The notes under the pieces were generated by a model. That model saw only the letters and a list, made by a program, of their open reading frames with translations, was not told the DNA's origin and did not search any database. The translations under genes were made by a program, and so were the position numbers. Shown one piece after another: positions 44,201 to 53,227 of a stretch of 64,000 nt of DNA. The stretch comes from CAZELM01 sp964512995 (GTDB lineage Bacteria > CSSED10-310), in contig CAZELM010000029.1 of the NCBI GenBank assembly GCA_964512995.1, forward strand, positions 1 to 64,000, given 5' to 3'. The first letter of the stretch is position 1, and the number at the start of each line of letters is the position of its first letter.

Positions 44201-46182
44201 ACTCCGGAGATATCTCCTCGAACCTGGAAAACGCCAGAATCGGGTCTGGATTCAATACAAAGCAAGGTCCAGATTTCTGTTTTTGTAGCGGAATTGTTGA
44301 CTTTGACCGCACTGACAGCTCCGTTTCCGATATTATTCCGGTTTCGTTCAGGAGTTGATGCTTTAGCCCGGTTATACCATTGGAGATCCGCTGCGAGATA
44401 ATAGATAAAAATGGACTTTTCATTGCTCGTTGCAGCGATATCGACCAAACCATCCTTATTATAGTCTCCCAGTGTCAACGATGTATAAATGCCTGTTGAT
44501 GTGGGACCAAAATCCGTGCTCCAGATATCGCCTGGCTGCCCCCTCCAGGCATGGATACCACCGGATTGACCGATTGCAATAATATCCAGTCGGCCATCCC
44601 GGTCGACGTCCTGAAGTTTCATGGTATTGATAATACCGGAGTAATTGAGTGACCCTCCGACATCCCATCCATGACCGTTATAGAAAAACACATCGATACC
44701 ACCGGTCATTTTTGAGGCAACAATATCCATCCGGCCATCCCGATTCACGTCACCAATATCAATGGTATAATAACCACCCGAAGTGGAAGGGCCAACGTTC
44801 TCTGACCAGTTGACTCGATTCGTAGAAAATGTGAATTGATCTCCTGGACAATACAAACACTCCTCAGGCTCGCACTCATCCGACTCGATCGCCAAACGGA
44901 ATTCCTGGCAATAGGGTCCCGGCCATTCTCCCGGATCCAGATGGTGATCGAATGGCGGTTGAAAACCCACATGCTCACCGTACACATTCCACACCGCTCC
45001 ATCATATGTGACGGTCCAGTATTCATTTTGAATCACACTGGGATTAATGTTCCCATCCAGATCTCCCAACGTGACGGTCATTCTTCCGGGATTCCAATTC
45101 ACCGGGCACTTGGTATTATGGATAAATCCAACATCCGAAACACTCGGACCTGTCTGGAAGAATACATCCACACCATCCGGACCTGCAGCGGCGATATCCA
45201 TCTGACCATCCTGATTGAAGTCGGCTGTTTTTACCGTGGAATAGGCCTTATTCGTGGGTGGTCCATCCGGATAGATCACCTGCCATGTTTCAAATTTTTG
45301 TACCGATGGTGTGCTGGTCATACCCGGATCGATCCGGAATCCAAACCGCAAAAGCACATCCTGAACCCATTGGCCCATGTAAAACCTCGGATCATCTTCG
45401 GTTGGATAGACCATATCGGGGTGCTCGGGATCCTCCGCACCATGATGAACCGAATACATGGTAAATGTCGCCGGGCGTGTTGACATCCGGAAAGCATCCG
45501 AAGCTCCCGGCAGTCCTCCACCGACAATATTACAGCGGATAATGATTTCCTCCCAGTCTGATTTATAAAGTTCACCCAGAGTCATCCGTGCAATTTGATT
45601 CCCCCGACGATCACTCCGGACAACGAACGTGCCGTCAACAGTCATCGTGAATGTCCAATTATCCGTTTGCGTATGATAGCAATCATACCACGGTTGTTCC
45701 GGGATCATCTCCACAACATACTCATTTGTTCCGGAAATAACCGTGATCGCTGAATAGCCTGCCGGTTCCACACATTCAATTGTCCATGTGGCCATCGTAT
45801 TCGCCTGATTACCAGTATAGACTCGGCTGATATGAGGGTTGGATATGGTGTTCATGGGGTAAGCGCGAGAGGCTGTCCATCCTGTCGGAGATGAATTCGA
45901 TGATAGCGCCCAATCGAAACGATTTCCGCTGACTCCCGGATTCCAATTCCCAAGCCAGACCGGTAAACCAGACCGCATTGAGTAGGCTTCATCCGGATCC
46001 GGATTCGCTGCTACAATATCCGCCACGCCATCCGTGTTGAAATCAGACACAGTGATATCCACCCAGTTTGCAAAGTTGATCGGTGAGGATTGACTGGTCC
46101 AATTGGTCGAACACTGAACGGAAGACATTGAAGTGATGACGAAAACCACAGCAAGACACCCAATTAACCTATTTATATTCAT
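41209..46182 (-). CDS. Giant secreted FG-GAP/VCBS repeat protein
   Basis: About 1657 residues with a signal peptide (ending near SSVQCS). About 14 FG-GAP/VCBS-like repeats carry calcium-type loops DxNxDGxxD (for example DFNQDGQMDIAAAG, DLNRDGYPDLVAAK), suggesting a beta-propeller. Three divergent ~80-150-residue inserts share a W(T/S)I..DxFTF pattern. Then come a Big_5-like Ig domain (about 1180-1280), an Fn3 domain (about 1290-1385) and two similar Ig-like modules ending VIN. No PEP-CTERM, LPxTG, T9SS or membrane anchor. ATG 46182 follows AAGGAGGAAG. Probably a surface or extracellular binding protein. Confidence 0.85.
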   Translation of the reverse strand: MNINRLIGCLAVVFVITSMSSVQCSTNWTSQSSPINFANWVDITVSDFNTDGVADIVAANPDPDEAYSMRSGLPVWLGNWNPGVSGNRFDWALSSNSSPTGWTASRAYPMNTISNPHISRVYTGNQANTMATWTIECVEPAGYSAITVISGTNEYVVEMIPEQPWYDCYHTQTDNWTFTMTVDGTFVVRSDRRGNQIARMTLGELYKSDWEEIIIRCNIVGGGLPGASDAFRMSTRPATFTMYSVHHGAEDPEHPDMVYPTEDDPRFYMGQWVQDVLLRFGFRIDPGMTSTPSVQKFETWQVIYPDGPPTNKAYSTVKTADFNQDGQMDIAAAGPDGVDVFFQTGPSVSDVGFIHNTKCPVNWNPGRMTVTLGDLDGNINPSVIQNEYWTVTYDGAVWNVYGEHVGFQPPFDHHLDPGEWPGPYCQEFRLAIESDECEPEECLYCPGDQFTFSTNRVNWSENVGPSTSGGYYTIDIGDVNRDGRMDIVASKMTGGIDVFFYNGHGWDVGGSLNYSGIINTMKLQDVDRDGRLDIIAIGQSGGIHAWRGQPGDIWSTDFGPTSTGIYTSLTLGDYNKDGLVDIAATSNEKSIFIYYLAADLQWYNRAKASTPERNRNNIGNGAVSAVKVNNSATKTEIWTLLCIESRPDSGVFQVRGDISGVQAKTAEVGKHFESDGGEVEFTIYDGPIDFALNDRFTFITGTGPLSYIKYADIDTSDLDNDGNLDLFAASSEDEGVRVWRGNGIFGWTEETPPEDSDSFGAVWASTDLNFDGNPDVVTASSDGSGVKIWVGDDVDKFVWSGWLYNPIATGRYTKVATGDFNVDGKIDLVAGNIEENKDGVWVWEGNNLGYYINRNGPTHDSGYYAVTTADFNLDGRTDIAAGHPDNGFDVWLSEPDWNWSFTTSAFNTGAYFDLVAGDLNRDGYPDLVAAKNYNSPESPGVVIYLNDRNGYFNAAPGNVIPLNSSYNFWGVDLADVDRNGVLDVLAASKVGSVGAVVYWMYVAEDGILFNGSSMSYVQPSGYDHYYGITIGDFNSDSRPDFVTGEDGHGYLQAYGYTGHTFECAFNSSQLYFDFQARDIAAADLTNDGSDDFILASKGTGVHTFKSNLSFPGTSSFQKVASPVIDGDYIGITAVDVTSDGLPDVIATSEGSGATGIDLFRSSRDFSLVTVRSTYPVSNGEWNIGADEYIYIDFNKSLDTSTITYENIQLAKGPVAMAYSIFTYNDNRTIRIDPITLELDEEFTVTIRSGVEGLHDRYGNQLDGNYDNLPQESPTDDYVFTFKTVDRVPPSIPGSVVAEPLDSAVKLYWAPNIDPKLDIDLAGYWVIWKNTEDPTERFKYYSKEELGSPPSITIRGLDNSVQYYMSVVSRDYVGNDSNYSEWVPVMPEAVKPQIWWAGMGDTYLTAEQGGDMIIMAYVVDFQGDISTVEIYWAGEPTGGYLYDDGRHGDFGANDGLYAISATLGPLSPSSRGAYQFELVATDRAGNQSFAWPYLHVLEDLPGESAKSYQRHFDAMQKQFILDTTIPFDTFGAPNPRRPSIWCAGFTMYPAADYEFGVHHCISAIVLDPDGYNNLQSVKLYWDGLDLGYFTDDGTTEDFGPGDSVVGFNLSWYGAENDPGDPEEDPNSGHWPAGEILFQIRAFDQDGNVSDPWPNFVIN

Positions 46183-46231
46183 CGCTATCTTCCTCCTTGT
46201 AAGAAAAATCCACACACAGGTATCTATAAAA

Positions 46232-46261
46232 ATCTTAAAAGGTTTGATAATATAATGTCAA
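46232..46261 (-). promoter_or_regulatory. Promoter of the FG-GAP protein gene
   Basis: On the minus strand: TTGACA (46256-46261), an 18-base spacer and TAAGAT (46232-46237), ending 49 bases before the start codon. Confidence 0.5.
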
Positions 46262-46368
46262 ATTATCACGACAGAATAATATCTTTTTACACGAATATAC
46301 TCGCTTCATGGTCTGAAGATTTCATGTTTTGAAGTATTAGAACCGATACAGATTACGTTCATGACTTA

Positions 46369-46441
46369 TGGGCTATGAAGGAATCGAACCTTCAACCTCC
46401 GGATTAAGAGTCCGCTGCTCTACCAATTGAGCTAATAGCCC
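46369..46441 (-). tRNA. tRNA-Lys(CUU)
   Basis: 73 bases folding as a full cloverleaf: a 7-bp acceptor stem GGGCTAT/ATAGCCC, D arm GCTC..GAGC with GG, and T arm GAAGG-TTCGATT-CCTTC. The anticodon loop CTCTTAA has anticodon CTT, giving lysine. The discriminator is A and CCA is not encoded. Positions 27 and 43 are both G, so the anticodon stem has four standard pairs. Confidence 0.95.
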
Positions 46442-46454
46442 GTGACGCAGTCAG

Positions 46455-46483
46455 AAGATAGCTATATTCGTAAGAGATGTCAA
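46455..46483 (-). promoter_or_regulatory. Promoter of tRNA-Lys
   Basis: On the minus strand: TTGACA (46478-46483), a 17-base spacer and TATCTT (46455-46460), placing transcription start about seven bases before the mature tRNA. Confidence 0.7.
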
Positions 46484-46689
46484 GAAAAATTCAGTTCAGC
46501 TTTCACGCAATATCGAACGAATACTCTACCAAAGATCATCAAATCATGGTTTCATACGACAATCCAAAAACCGAGAGGATGTTCCGATAAATCACTTTCC
46601 TCACTCACCCTGACGTGATAAGTTAGGCAATGTTCAGTCTGTTCATTCATGTAATGATCGGATTTTAATATAAAAAAGGGAATTCTGAG

Positions 46690-47853
46690 ATGGAGATAAT
46701 GGTCATTACGGGAGAAGCTTCAGGAGATCTCCACGGAAGCGCTCTGATTCACGAACTGCGCACACTTGTACCGGACTGCCATTTTTCTGGAATCGGAGGG
46801 AGAAACATGGCTGAGGCCGGTGTTGAGCTCCTTTTTGAAGTTGATGCACTTGGTGTGACAGGGTTCACCGAAGTTTTCTGGAAACTCGGCCATATCTACC
46901 ATGTATTCCAATCCATTCTGTCCATGGCCAGACGACGCAGACCGATCGCAATCCTCCTGATCGATTACCCTGACTTCAACCTCCGATTGGCCAGACGCCT
47001 GCACGATGGTCACTCAAAGATCATCTACTATGTGAGCCCTCAGCTCTGGGCCTGGCGCTCCGGACGAGTCAAAACGATACAGAAATATATTGATAAAATG
47101 ATGGTCTTATTCCCTTTTGAAGAGGAATGGTATCAACAACGAGGTGTTGATGCTGTTTTTGTGGGGAATCCGATTGTGGATCGGATGGGTAATCTGCCTG
47201 AGAAAAGCGCATGCCGAAACGCCCTTCAATTGCCGACGGACCGCAAAATACTGGCCATCCTTCCTGGCAGCCGCTCCAATGAAGTCACTCGTATCCTTCC
47301 GGTACTCCTCGAAGCCTCTCATCAGCTTCAGCAGCAATGTGATGTTCATGTGGTGCTTCCAGTGGCTCCCACTGTATCAACAGAATTCATCCGATCATTC
47401 GTAAAGTCATCAATGAAAGTGGACATACGCGAAACTTCTGCTCCCATGATACAAAAAGCTGCTGATTTTGCATGGGTCGCATCTGGTACAGCCACCCTTG
47501 AAACAGCCTTGGCACAGACACCATCAATTATAGTGTATAAAACCAGTCTCCTCAGTTATTGGCTGGCAAAATCGCTCATAAACGTTAAGTATATCGGGAT
47601 CGCCAACCTGATCATGGATGAAGCGGTTTCCGTTGAATTGATTCAGGACGAACTCACGGTCGAAAATCTGCTCAGAGAAACAATTCCACTATTACACAAC
47701 GCTGCACTCTGGGAACAGCATCAGCAGAAACTCTTACAACTGAAAGCAAAACTGGCTCTGCCGAATGCAGCACGGCGTGCTGCTCTGGAGATCCTCAAAA
47801 CTTGTATGATTACTGCCCCTCCCTTGAATTACGATGTATCAACTGATCTATAA
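46690..47853 (+). CDS. lpxB: Lipid A disaccharide synthase LpxB
   Basis: GT19 enzyme joining UDP-diacylglucosamine and lipid X. 387 residues. Family landmarks: the start VITGEASGDLHGSAL, FSGIGGRNMAEAGVE, LGVTGFTEVF, IDYPDFNLRLA, YYVSPQLWAWRSGR, LAILPGSRSNEV, and ASGTATLETAL. First gene of a lipid A operon. The ATG follows AAAAGGGA, and the 3' end overlaps waaA-lpxK by 20 bases. lpxA and lpxD, frequent upstream partners, are absent. Confidence 0.96.
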   Translation: MEIMVITGEASGDLHGSALIHELRTLVPDCHFSGIGGRNMAEAGVELLFEVDALGVTGFTEVFWKLGHIYHVFQSILSMARRRRPIAILLIDYPDFNLRLARRLHDGHSKIIYYVSPQLWAWRSGRVKTIQKYIDKMMVLFPFEEEWYQQRGVDAVFVGNPIVDRMGNLPEKSACRNALQLPTDRKILAILPGSRSNEVTRILPVLLEASHQLQQQCDVHVVLPVAPTVSTEFIRSFVKSSMKVDIRETSAPMIQKAADFAWVASGTATLETALAQTPSIIVYKTSLLSYWLAKSLINVKYIGIANLIMDEAVSVELIQDELTVENLLRETIPLLHNAALWEQHQQKLLQLKAKLALPNAARRAALEILKTCMITAPPLNYDVSTDL

Positions 47854-50278
47854 TTATCTGCTCATCATCGTCTTCATTCTATGTTCTCCATGGATCCTGT
47901 ATCAAATTATAATCAAACGCCTTTATCGGCATGGAATGAAAGAACGATTCGGATTTATAGACTTAAAAGCTCAGAAAGGGAGACAGCGGCTCTGGATACA
48001 CGCAGCCAGTGTCGGTGAAGTACTTGCCGCGAAACCGATCATCGACGAGCTCCTTAGCCAAATGCCTTCTGCTGCGATTTTTCTATCAACAATAACAGAT
48101 ACCGGTTACCTGGTCGCTCACGAAAAAATCTCGGGTCTGGCTGGTATTTTTCATGCTCCAGTGGATTTTCCTTTTGTTCACCAACGCATCATCCGAAAGA
48201 TAAAGCCATCCGCTGTGCTGATACTTGAAACGGAGTTATGGCCGAATCTGATCGACACCGTATCATCAATCCGGATTCCCATCATGATCGTGAACGGGAG
48301 AATTTCAGACAAATCTTATCCACGATATCGTCTCAGCCGATTTTTCTTGAAGGGGCTGTTACGAAAAATCAATGTTTTTTCGATGCAGAGCACAACCGAT
48401 GCAGACCGGATTGTCACATTGGGTGCCTCCCCGGAATCAGTATTTATTTCGGGAAATGTAAAGTATGATCAATATGCTTCAGAACCGGCTGTTCCCCAGG
48501 ACTGGCATTCCTTTCTATCCTGGGCTTCCAGGGATCCTGTTCTTGTTGCGGGAAGCACTCATCCGGGAGAAGAACAGATCCTTCTACAGGTGTTTTTAGC
48601 ACTCAAATCCTCATTCCCCCGACTGAAAGTCATCATCGCTCCCCGGCATCTCCAACGATTGAATGATGTCGAGACGGTTTTGGCTGAGCTGAAGATACCA
48701 TACATTCGACGCAGTCAGATCCGATCTGAACGGGTGAACTCTTTGCCGGATGTCATCATCCTGGACACGATGGGCGAACTGAACCAGTTTTACCGACTGG
48801 CTTCTGTTACGTTTGTTGGCGGGAGTTTAGTCAATCGGGGTGGACATAACGTGCTTGAACCGGCCGGGCTTCAAAAGCCAATTCTGTTCGGCCCCTTCAC
48901 GAATAATTTCAAAGACGCAGTCTCGCAGTTGATTCACGAATCTGCAGCCATTCAAGTGAAGAGTGAACAGGAATTGGCAATGGCACTGAAGCAACTCCTC
49001 AGCAATCCTCAACATTGCCGGGAGATGGGTGAGCGGGGTTATCAAGTGGTTCAGCGGAACCGCGGAGCAGTTCAACGAAATCTGAAACTGATTATGGGGC
49101 TCATTCACGAGACTCGAAATGAACCCCCGGAGGCGATCCAATCTCCGATCGATATCCAGCCGTACACTTCATGCAGCAGATCATGGAGAACATCTTCGCC
49201 TGGAACGGCTCACGGAACTCAATCGCAGGCGATTCAGGCATCTGATAACTCACCAGTATATCATCTGCTTCAGATATTATCCTCTCTGTATGCATGGGGA
49301 GTGAATATCCGGAATGCACGATTCGATGAAGGTCGAAAAAAAACACTCCAGGTTCCCATTCCGGTGATCAGCGTTGGGAACCTGTCGGTGGGAGGAACCG
49401 GAAAAACACCTTTGACCGCTTTTCTGGCCAGCGCTATCCGAGAAGCGGGGATTTCTCCGTGTATACTCAGCAGAGGCTACGGTGGGCGCTTCGGGAGCAC
49501 TCCCCGGCGAGTACCCCTCGAGGGATCTCCGCATGATTGGGGAGATGAACCGCTGTTTCTGGCTCGCAATCTCCCGGAAATTCCGGTGATTGTCGCCCGG
49601 AACCGATATCAGGGAGCGGTGTGGGCAATGGACCATTTTTCACCCGATATCTGCATTCTGGATGATGGATTCCAACATCGTCAGCTTCATCGAACGATCA
49701 ATATCCTTCTTCTGGATGCGCGGTACCCGCTGAAAGATCAACGCATGATGCCACTCGGACGGCTTCGTGAACCGATCAAAGGGATCGGACGTGCCGATAT
49801 GATTATCTTTTCACATTGCCCACAACAGGTACCGGATCCGGGTGACCTGGAATTGATCAAACAATTCGCTCCCACTATACCGATTTTTTATGGAACGCAT
49901 GATGTCATGTGTTTTCGAAAGGCAGGGGAGAAGGCAATCTGTGACACTGACCTCCAGGGAAAACATGTCGGTATCTTGACTGCGATCGCAAATCCCGCTC
50001 AGTTTAGATCCAGCCTGGAACATCTCGGGATGACGATTGTATGTGATAAAATCTATCCAGACCATTTTCCTCTCACCATTGCGGAGTGGCATGATGCGGT
50101 GGCATGCACGATAGCAAACAATGGCTTATTTTTGATAACCACCGCCAAAGACGAGGTAAAATTCAGAAACGAATGGAATCTCAAAATACCCATTTTGGTC
50201 ATGGATATTACATTTTCTGTCCATCCATTGGAACCATTTCTGAGTTTCATCTTGAATCGTGTGAGTAAAATGGAATGA
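47834..50278 (+). CDS. Fused Kdo transferase (WaaA/KdtA) and tetraacyldisaccharide 4'-kinase (LpxK)
   Basis: 814 residues as one open frame. Residues about 1-425 are WaaA: an N-terminal membrane anchor, LWIHAASVGEVLAAKPII, LETELWPNLI and GGHNVLEPAGLQKPILFGP. A Ser/Gln-rich linker (about 430-480) without a Met leads into LpxK (about 485-814): VISVGNLSVGGTGKTPL (P-loop), LSRGYGGRFG, GDEPLFLARNLP and ICILDDGFQHRQL. The two steps are consecutive in Kdo2-lipid A assembly at the inner membrane. The next gene overlaps by four bases. The fusion itself is plain; whether both halves are active is inferred from intact motifs. Confidence 0.92.
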   Translation: MYQLIYNYLLIIVFILCSPWILYQIIIKRLYRHGMKERFGFIDLKAQKGRQRLWIHAASVGEVLAAKPIIDELLSQMPSAAIFLSTITDTGYLVAHEKISGLAGIFHAPVDFPFVHQRIIRKIKPSAVLILETELWPNLIDTVSSIRIPIMIVNGRISDKSYPRYRLSRFFLKGLLRKINVFSMQSTTDADRIVTLGASPESVFISGNVKYDQYASEPAVPQDWHSFLSWASRDPVLVAGSTHPGEEQILLQVFLALKSSFPRLKVIIAPRHLQRLNDVETVLAELKIPYIRRSQIRSERVNSLPDVIILDTMGELNQFYRLASVTFVGGSLVNRGGHNVLEPAGLQKPILFGPFTNNFKDAVSQLIHESAAIQVKSEQELAMALKQLLSNPQHCREMGERGYQVVQRNRGAVQRNLKLIMGLIHETRNEPPEAIQSPIDIQPYTSCSRSWRTSSPGTAHGTQSQAIQASDNSPVYHLLQILSSLYAWGVNIRNARFDEGRKKTLQVPIPVISVGNLSVGGTGKTPLTAFLASAIREAGISPCILSRGYGGRFGSTPRRVPLEGSPHDWGDEPLFLARNLPEIPVIVARNRYQGAVWAMDHFSPDICILDDGFQHRQLHRTINILLLDARYPLKDQRMMPLGRLREPIKGIGRADMIIFSHCPQQVPDPGDLELIKQFAPTIPIFYGTHDVMCFRKAGEKAICDTDLQGKHVGILTAIANPAQFRSSLEHLGMTIVCDKIYPDHFPLTIAEWHDAVACTIANNGLFLITTAKDEVKFRNEWNLKIPILVMDITFSVHPLEPFLSFILNRVSKME

Positions 50279-51207
50279 ATCACACGGAGTCCCAGACAGC
50301 TTTGAACAAAATCAGCCGATTCTTTTCGGAAATCGCAGGGTATCTCATTATTGCCATCATAAAACTTCTCAGACAACTGCCGCGTAAATGGACGCTCAAA
50401 ATCGGTCTTATACTCGGCTGGCTCGCATATCTGTTTCATATCCGAAAAACGATCGTATTGAAAAATCTGGTGATTGCCTTCCCCGAAATGTCCGAATCTG
50501 ATCGTGCCAGACTAGCTCGAAAAATCTATATGAATATGGGATATTTTTTCGGTGAGTGGATGAGTTTCAATCGTTGGGGAGAAGCGATTCATAAAGATGT
50601 CGTGGTTGAAAATATCGAGTGTCTCAATAAAGCTCTCACAGAAGGGAATGGTGTATTGATCAATTCTGCTCATTTTGGGAACTGGGAAGTTCTTGTCAGA
50701 GTGATCCGGCGTTATTGTCCCGAACTCACGATTGTCAGAACCCGATTAAGACCCGATTCTCTGGATCGTCTGTTTACTCAACTCCATGCAGAGAGTGACG
50801 CTGAAACAATCATCAAAGGGAAATCCGTTAAAAATATCATAGCGTGTCTGAAGCGTGGAGGGGCTGTGGGCATGTTGGTGGATCAGAGTGCGGGTGGGAG
50901 TGGATTATTTCTGCCATTCTTTGGCCGACTGACATCGTTTCATCGGGGGCCGGCGCTGATCGCACGTCATTCTGGAGCCGCTTTTCTGACAGCATACACG
51001 ATACCCGGTCCCGATGGCCGATGGCGCATCATCATCCGCCGCATCGAGGCAGTTTCAACTGGAAATGCGGAGGAGGACAGTATTCGAATCATGGGAGCAT
51101 TTGCCCGGGATCTCGAAGCAATGATTCGCGCTTATCCGGACCGATGGTTCTGGTTTCATCGGCGATGGAAAACAACCCCTCCCGGAAATTTTCCTCATGA
51201 TCCCTGA
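50275..51207 (+). CDS. lpxL: Lipid A biosynthesis acyltransferase (LpxL/HtrB family)
   Basis: 310 residues. An N-terminal membrane helix is followed by NLVIAFPEMSESDRARLARKIYMNMG and the catalytic HxxxxE motif in INSAHFGNWEV. Substrate-site residues lie in MLVDQSAGGSGLFLPFFGR and ALIARHSGAAFLTAY, with the ending YPDRWFWFHRRWKT that closes this family. It adds a secondary acyl chain to Kdo2-lipid A or a related lipid. Coupled by ATGA overlap to the upstream fusion gene and by 11 bases to the heptosyltransferase. Which acyl position it serves cannot be read. Confidence 0.92.
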   Translation: MNHTESQTALNKISRFFSEIAGYLIIAIIKLLRQLPRKWTLKIGLILGWLAYLFHIRKTIVLKNLVIAFPEMSESDRARLARKIYMNMGYFFGEWMSFNRWGEAIHKDVVVENIECLNKALTEGNGVLINSAHFGNWEVLVRVIRRYCPELTIVRTRLRPDSLDRLFTQLHAESDAETIIKGKSVKNIIACLKRGGAVGMLVDQSAGGSGLFLPFFGRLTSFHRGPALIARHSGAAFLTAYTIPGPDGRWRIIIRRIEAVSTGNAEEDSIRIMGAFARDLEAMIRAYPDRWFWFHRRWKTTPPGNFPHDP

Positions 51208-52237
51208 AGGCAGCACACTCCTGTTGAGGGTTCCCAACTGGATCGGAGATGTCGTGATGTGTTCCGCCGGCATCCGAGCGCTTCGGGAAAACCGACCGGA
51301 TTTGAAAATAATCGGCGTGATGAAACCCTGGGTTATGGATGTTCTTCGGAACAATCCCCATTTGGATGAGCAGTGGATATATTCTCCAGGGCGTGGCATT
51401 CGCCGGATCGGTTCCTTCTTCCAAATGGTAACCCGAATTCGCAAATATCGACCGATTTCGTGTGTGCTTTTTCAAACTTCCTTTGAATCCGCTTTGATCC
51501 CTTTCCTGGCCGGGATTCCCCAACGGATCGGAATGGCAACCGATCACCGAAAAAGGTTGTTGACGCATATCGTTCCGCCCATTGATATCTGTGAACATCA
51601 GGTCCGGCGATATCTTTCGATCGCCGAAGCTGTTACAGGTAAGGCATTTCTTGATTATCGTCCGGAGGTATTTCTCAGCTCCCAGGATCGAAGTGCGGCG
51701 AGCCGATTCCTGGGCGCGCTTCCTTCAGGGGGACCGATTATCCCGATCGCACCCGGTGCTGCTTACGGGTCTGCGAAGTGCTGGCCCCCAAGTAAGTTCG
51801 CAGAATTCACGCAACGTGTGGTGGACGAATGGAATGCTCGAGTTATTTTTTTAGGTTCTACGGGAGAACTGGAAACCATCCATCGAATTGAAGCAGAACA
51901 TCGGTGTCCCATTTTCATTGCCGCGGGACAAGAGAGCCTTCTGACACAGGCGGCTATTATCGAATCAGCTCACATCTGCATCGCTAACGATTCCGGTCTG
52001 ATGCATCTTGCAGCAGCATTGGGAGTTCGCGTCATTGCGCTCTTCGGGCCAACGAACCCATCTGCAACAGGACCTTATGGTGACGGACATATCGTGCTTC
52101 ACCATCCTGTCCCATGTGCTCCCTGCCGGCATCGTATCTGTCCGGTGGATCATTCCTGCATGAATGGCATCTCCACAATGGATCTCTTTATGGCAACAAA
52201 AAAGATTATGAGAGAAAACTTTGAACTTATCTGTTAA
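51197..52237 (+). CDS. waaF: Lipopolysaccharide heptosyltransferase II-like (GT9)
   Basis: 346 residues. It begins LLLRVPNWIGDVVMCSAGIRAL, as in GT9 heptosyltransferases. IPIAPGAAYGSAKCWPPSKFAEF and CIANDSGLMHLAAALGVRVIALFGPTNPSATGP are the donor-binding signature. The Cys-rich C-terminal CAPCRHRICPVDHSCM resembles WaaF of many LPS-bearing bacteria. It should transfer heptose to the LPS inner core after the preceding lipid A genes. The start overlaps the acyltransferase. ADP-heptose synthesis genes are not in the window. Confidence 0.88.
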   Translation: MIPEGSTLLLRVPNWIGDVVMCSAGIRALRENRPDLKIIGVMKPWVMDVLRNNPHLDEQWIYSPGRGIRRIGSFFQMVTRIRKYRPISCVLFQTSFESALIPFLAGIPQRIGMATDHRKRLLTHIVPPIDICEHQVRRYLSIAEAVTGKAFLDYRPEVFLSSQDRSAASRFLGALPSGGPIIPIAPGAAYGSAKCWPPSKFAEFTQRVVDEWNARVIFLGSTGELETIHRIEAEHRCPIFIAAGQESLLTQAAIIESAHICIANDSGLMHLAAALGVRVIALFGPTNPSATGPYGDGHIVLHHPVPCAPCRHRICPVDHSCMNGISTMDLFMATKKIMRENFELIC

Positions 52238-52405
52238 TATTTGGTAGTTATAGATTGAGCTTGCGAGCAGTTCTCATCGCTTGCTTCAGATGATAGAATG
52301 TTTGTGTCTCTGAAAAACGTGAAATGGCATGGAAGGGATTGTTTTGATTAAAATAGCCCAGTTCAGTCGATATTGGAACTCCATGTATCATTGGAGATCA
52401 TTTCC

Positions 52406-53227
52406 ATGATTCTTTCCTGGAAGTCATTTCTTTTATTTTTGTCGGTTTTTATTCCTTGCATGGCAGTATCACAACACATGATGAAAACAAACGTACCGAT
52501 CCAATCAGAAACATCGGCGGTTACCAATCCCATTTTTCAGGATGGAGAGGAACTGACGTATGAAGTTTCATGGCTGGGCATCAATGCCGGCTTGATCACA
52601 ATCAAGCTCCAGGTTGGTCAGACATACAATGATCAGCCCGTCTTTCTGGGAACCGTGATCGGAGAAACAACAAACGGATTCTCCCGGTTTTTCAAAGTCA
52701 GGGATGTGATTGAGTCATCATTTGATCCTGTCACATTCAACTCCATTTATTATAAAAAAAGCATTCGTGAAGGGAAATACCGAAAAGAAAAAGAAACCTG
52801 GTACGATCAAAAAAACGGATTGGCGATTACAAAAGACAGGAGCTATTCCATTCCGCCAGACAGCAAAGATCCCATCGCATGCATCTTTGAACTCCGGAAA
52901 AATACACTCGAACCCGGCCGAATCATCAACATGAATGCGAATGCGGACGGCAAAGACAGTTACCCGATCCGTGTCGAGGTGGTGGCGCGGGAACTGGTAA
53001 CAATCCCTTCAGGAACGCATATCGCATTGGTATGCAAGCCCTTGCCGACCTGGGAAGGCCGTGTGTTTGAAAAAAATCGGAGTGAAGTGGACCTTTGGGT
53101 TTCGGACGATGAATATCTGGTGCCTTTGAAAATCCATACAAAAGTGAAAATCGGTTCATTGAAAGCGGTGCTGGTCACTCGAAAAGGCCCTGGATGGAAC
53201 ATAACACGTGAAAAGGACGATTTATGA
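52406..53227 (+). CDS. DUF3108 domain periplasmic protein
   Basis: About 273 residues with a signal peptide. The domain begins FQDGEELTYEVSWLGINAGLITIKL, typical of DUF3108, and includes VRDVIESSFDPVTFNSIYYKKSIREGKYRKEKETWYDQ and the beta-rich LWVSDDEYLVPLKIHTKVKIGSLKAVL. Proteins of this family are periplasmic/outer-membrane beta-clam folds often near LPS or polysaccharide genes; molecular role unknown. ATG 52406 has GGAG upstream; an earlier TTG at 52373 is an ORF extension. It overlaps the epimerase gene by four bases. Confidence 0.82.
   Translation: MILSWKSFLLFLSVFIPCMAVSQHMMKTNVPIQSETSAVTNPIFQDGEELTYEVSWLGINAGLITIKLQVGQTYNDQPVFLGTVIGETTNGFSRFFKVRDVIESSFDPVTFNSIYYKKSIREGKYRKEKETWYDQKNGLAITKDRSYSIPPDSKDPIACIFELRKNTLEPGRIINMNANADGKDSYPIRVEVVARELVTIPSGTHIALVCKPLPTWEGRVFEKNRSEVDLWVSDDEYLVPLKIHTKVKIGSLKAVLVTRKGPGWNITREKDDL

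Noticed and set aside
44836..45483. 215-codon frame opposite the FG-GAP gene
   Set aside because: Antisense frame within a repetitive coding region; Ile/His/Arg-rich product without family features.
47834..50278. Splitting the WaaA-LpxK frame into two genes
   Set aside because: The linker has no Met, no ribosome binding site and no stop; one continuous frame with both motif sets is the simplest reading.
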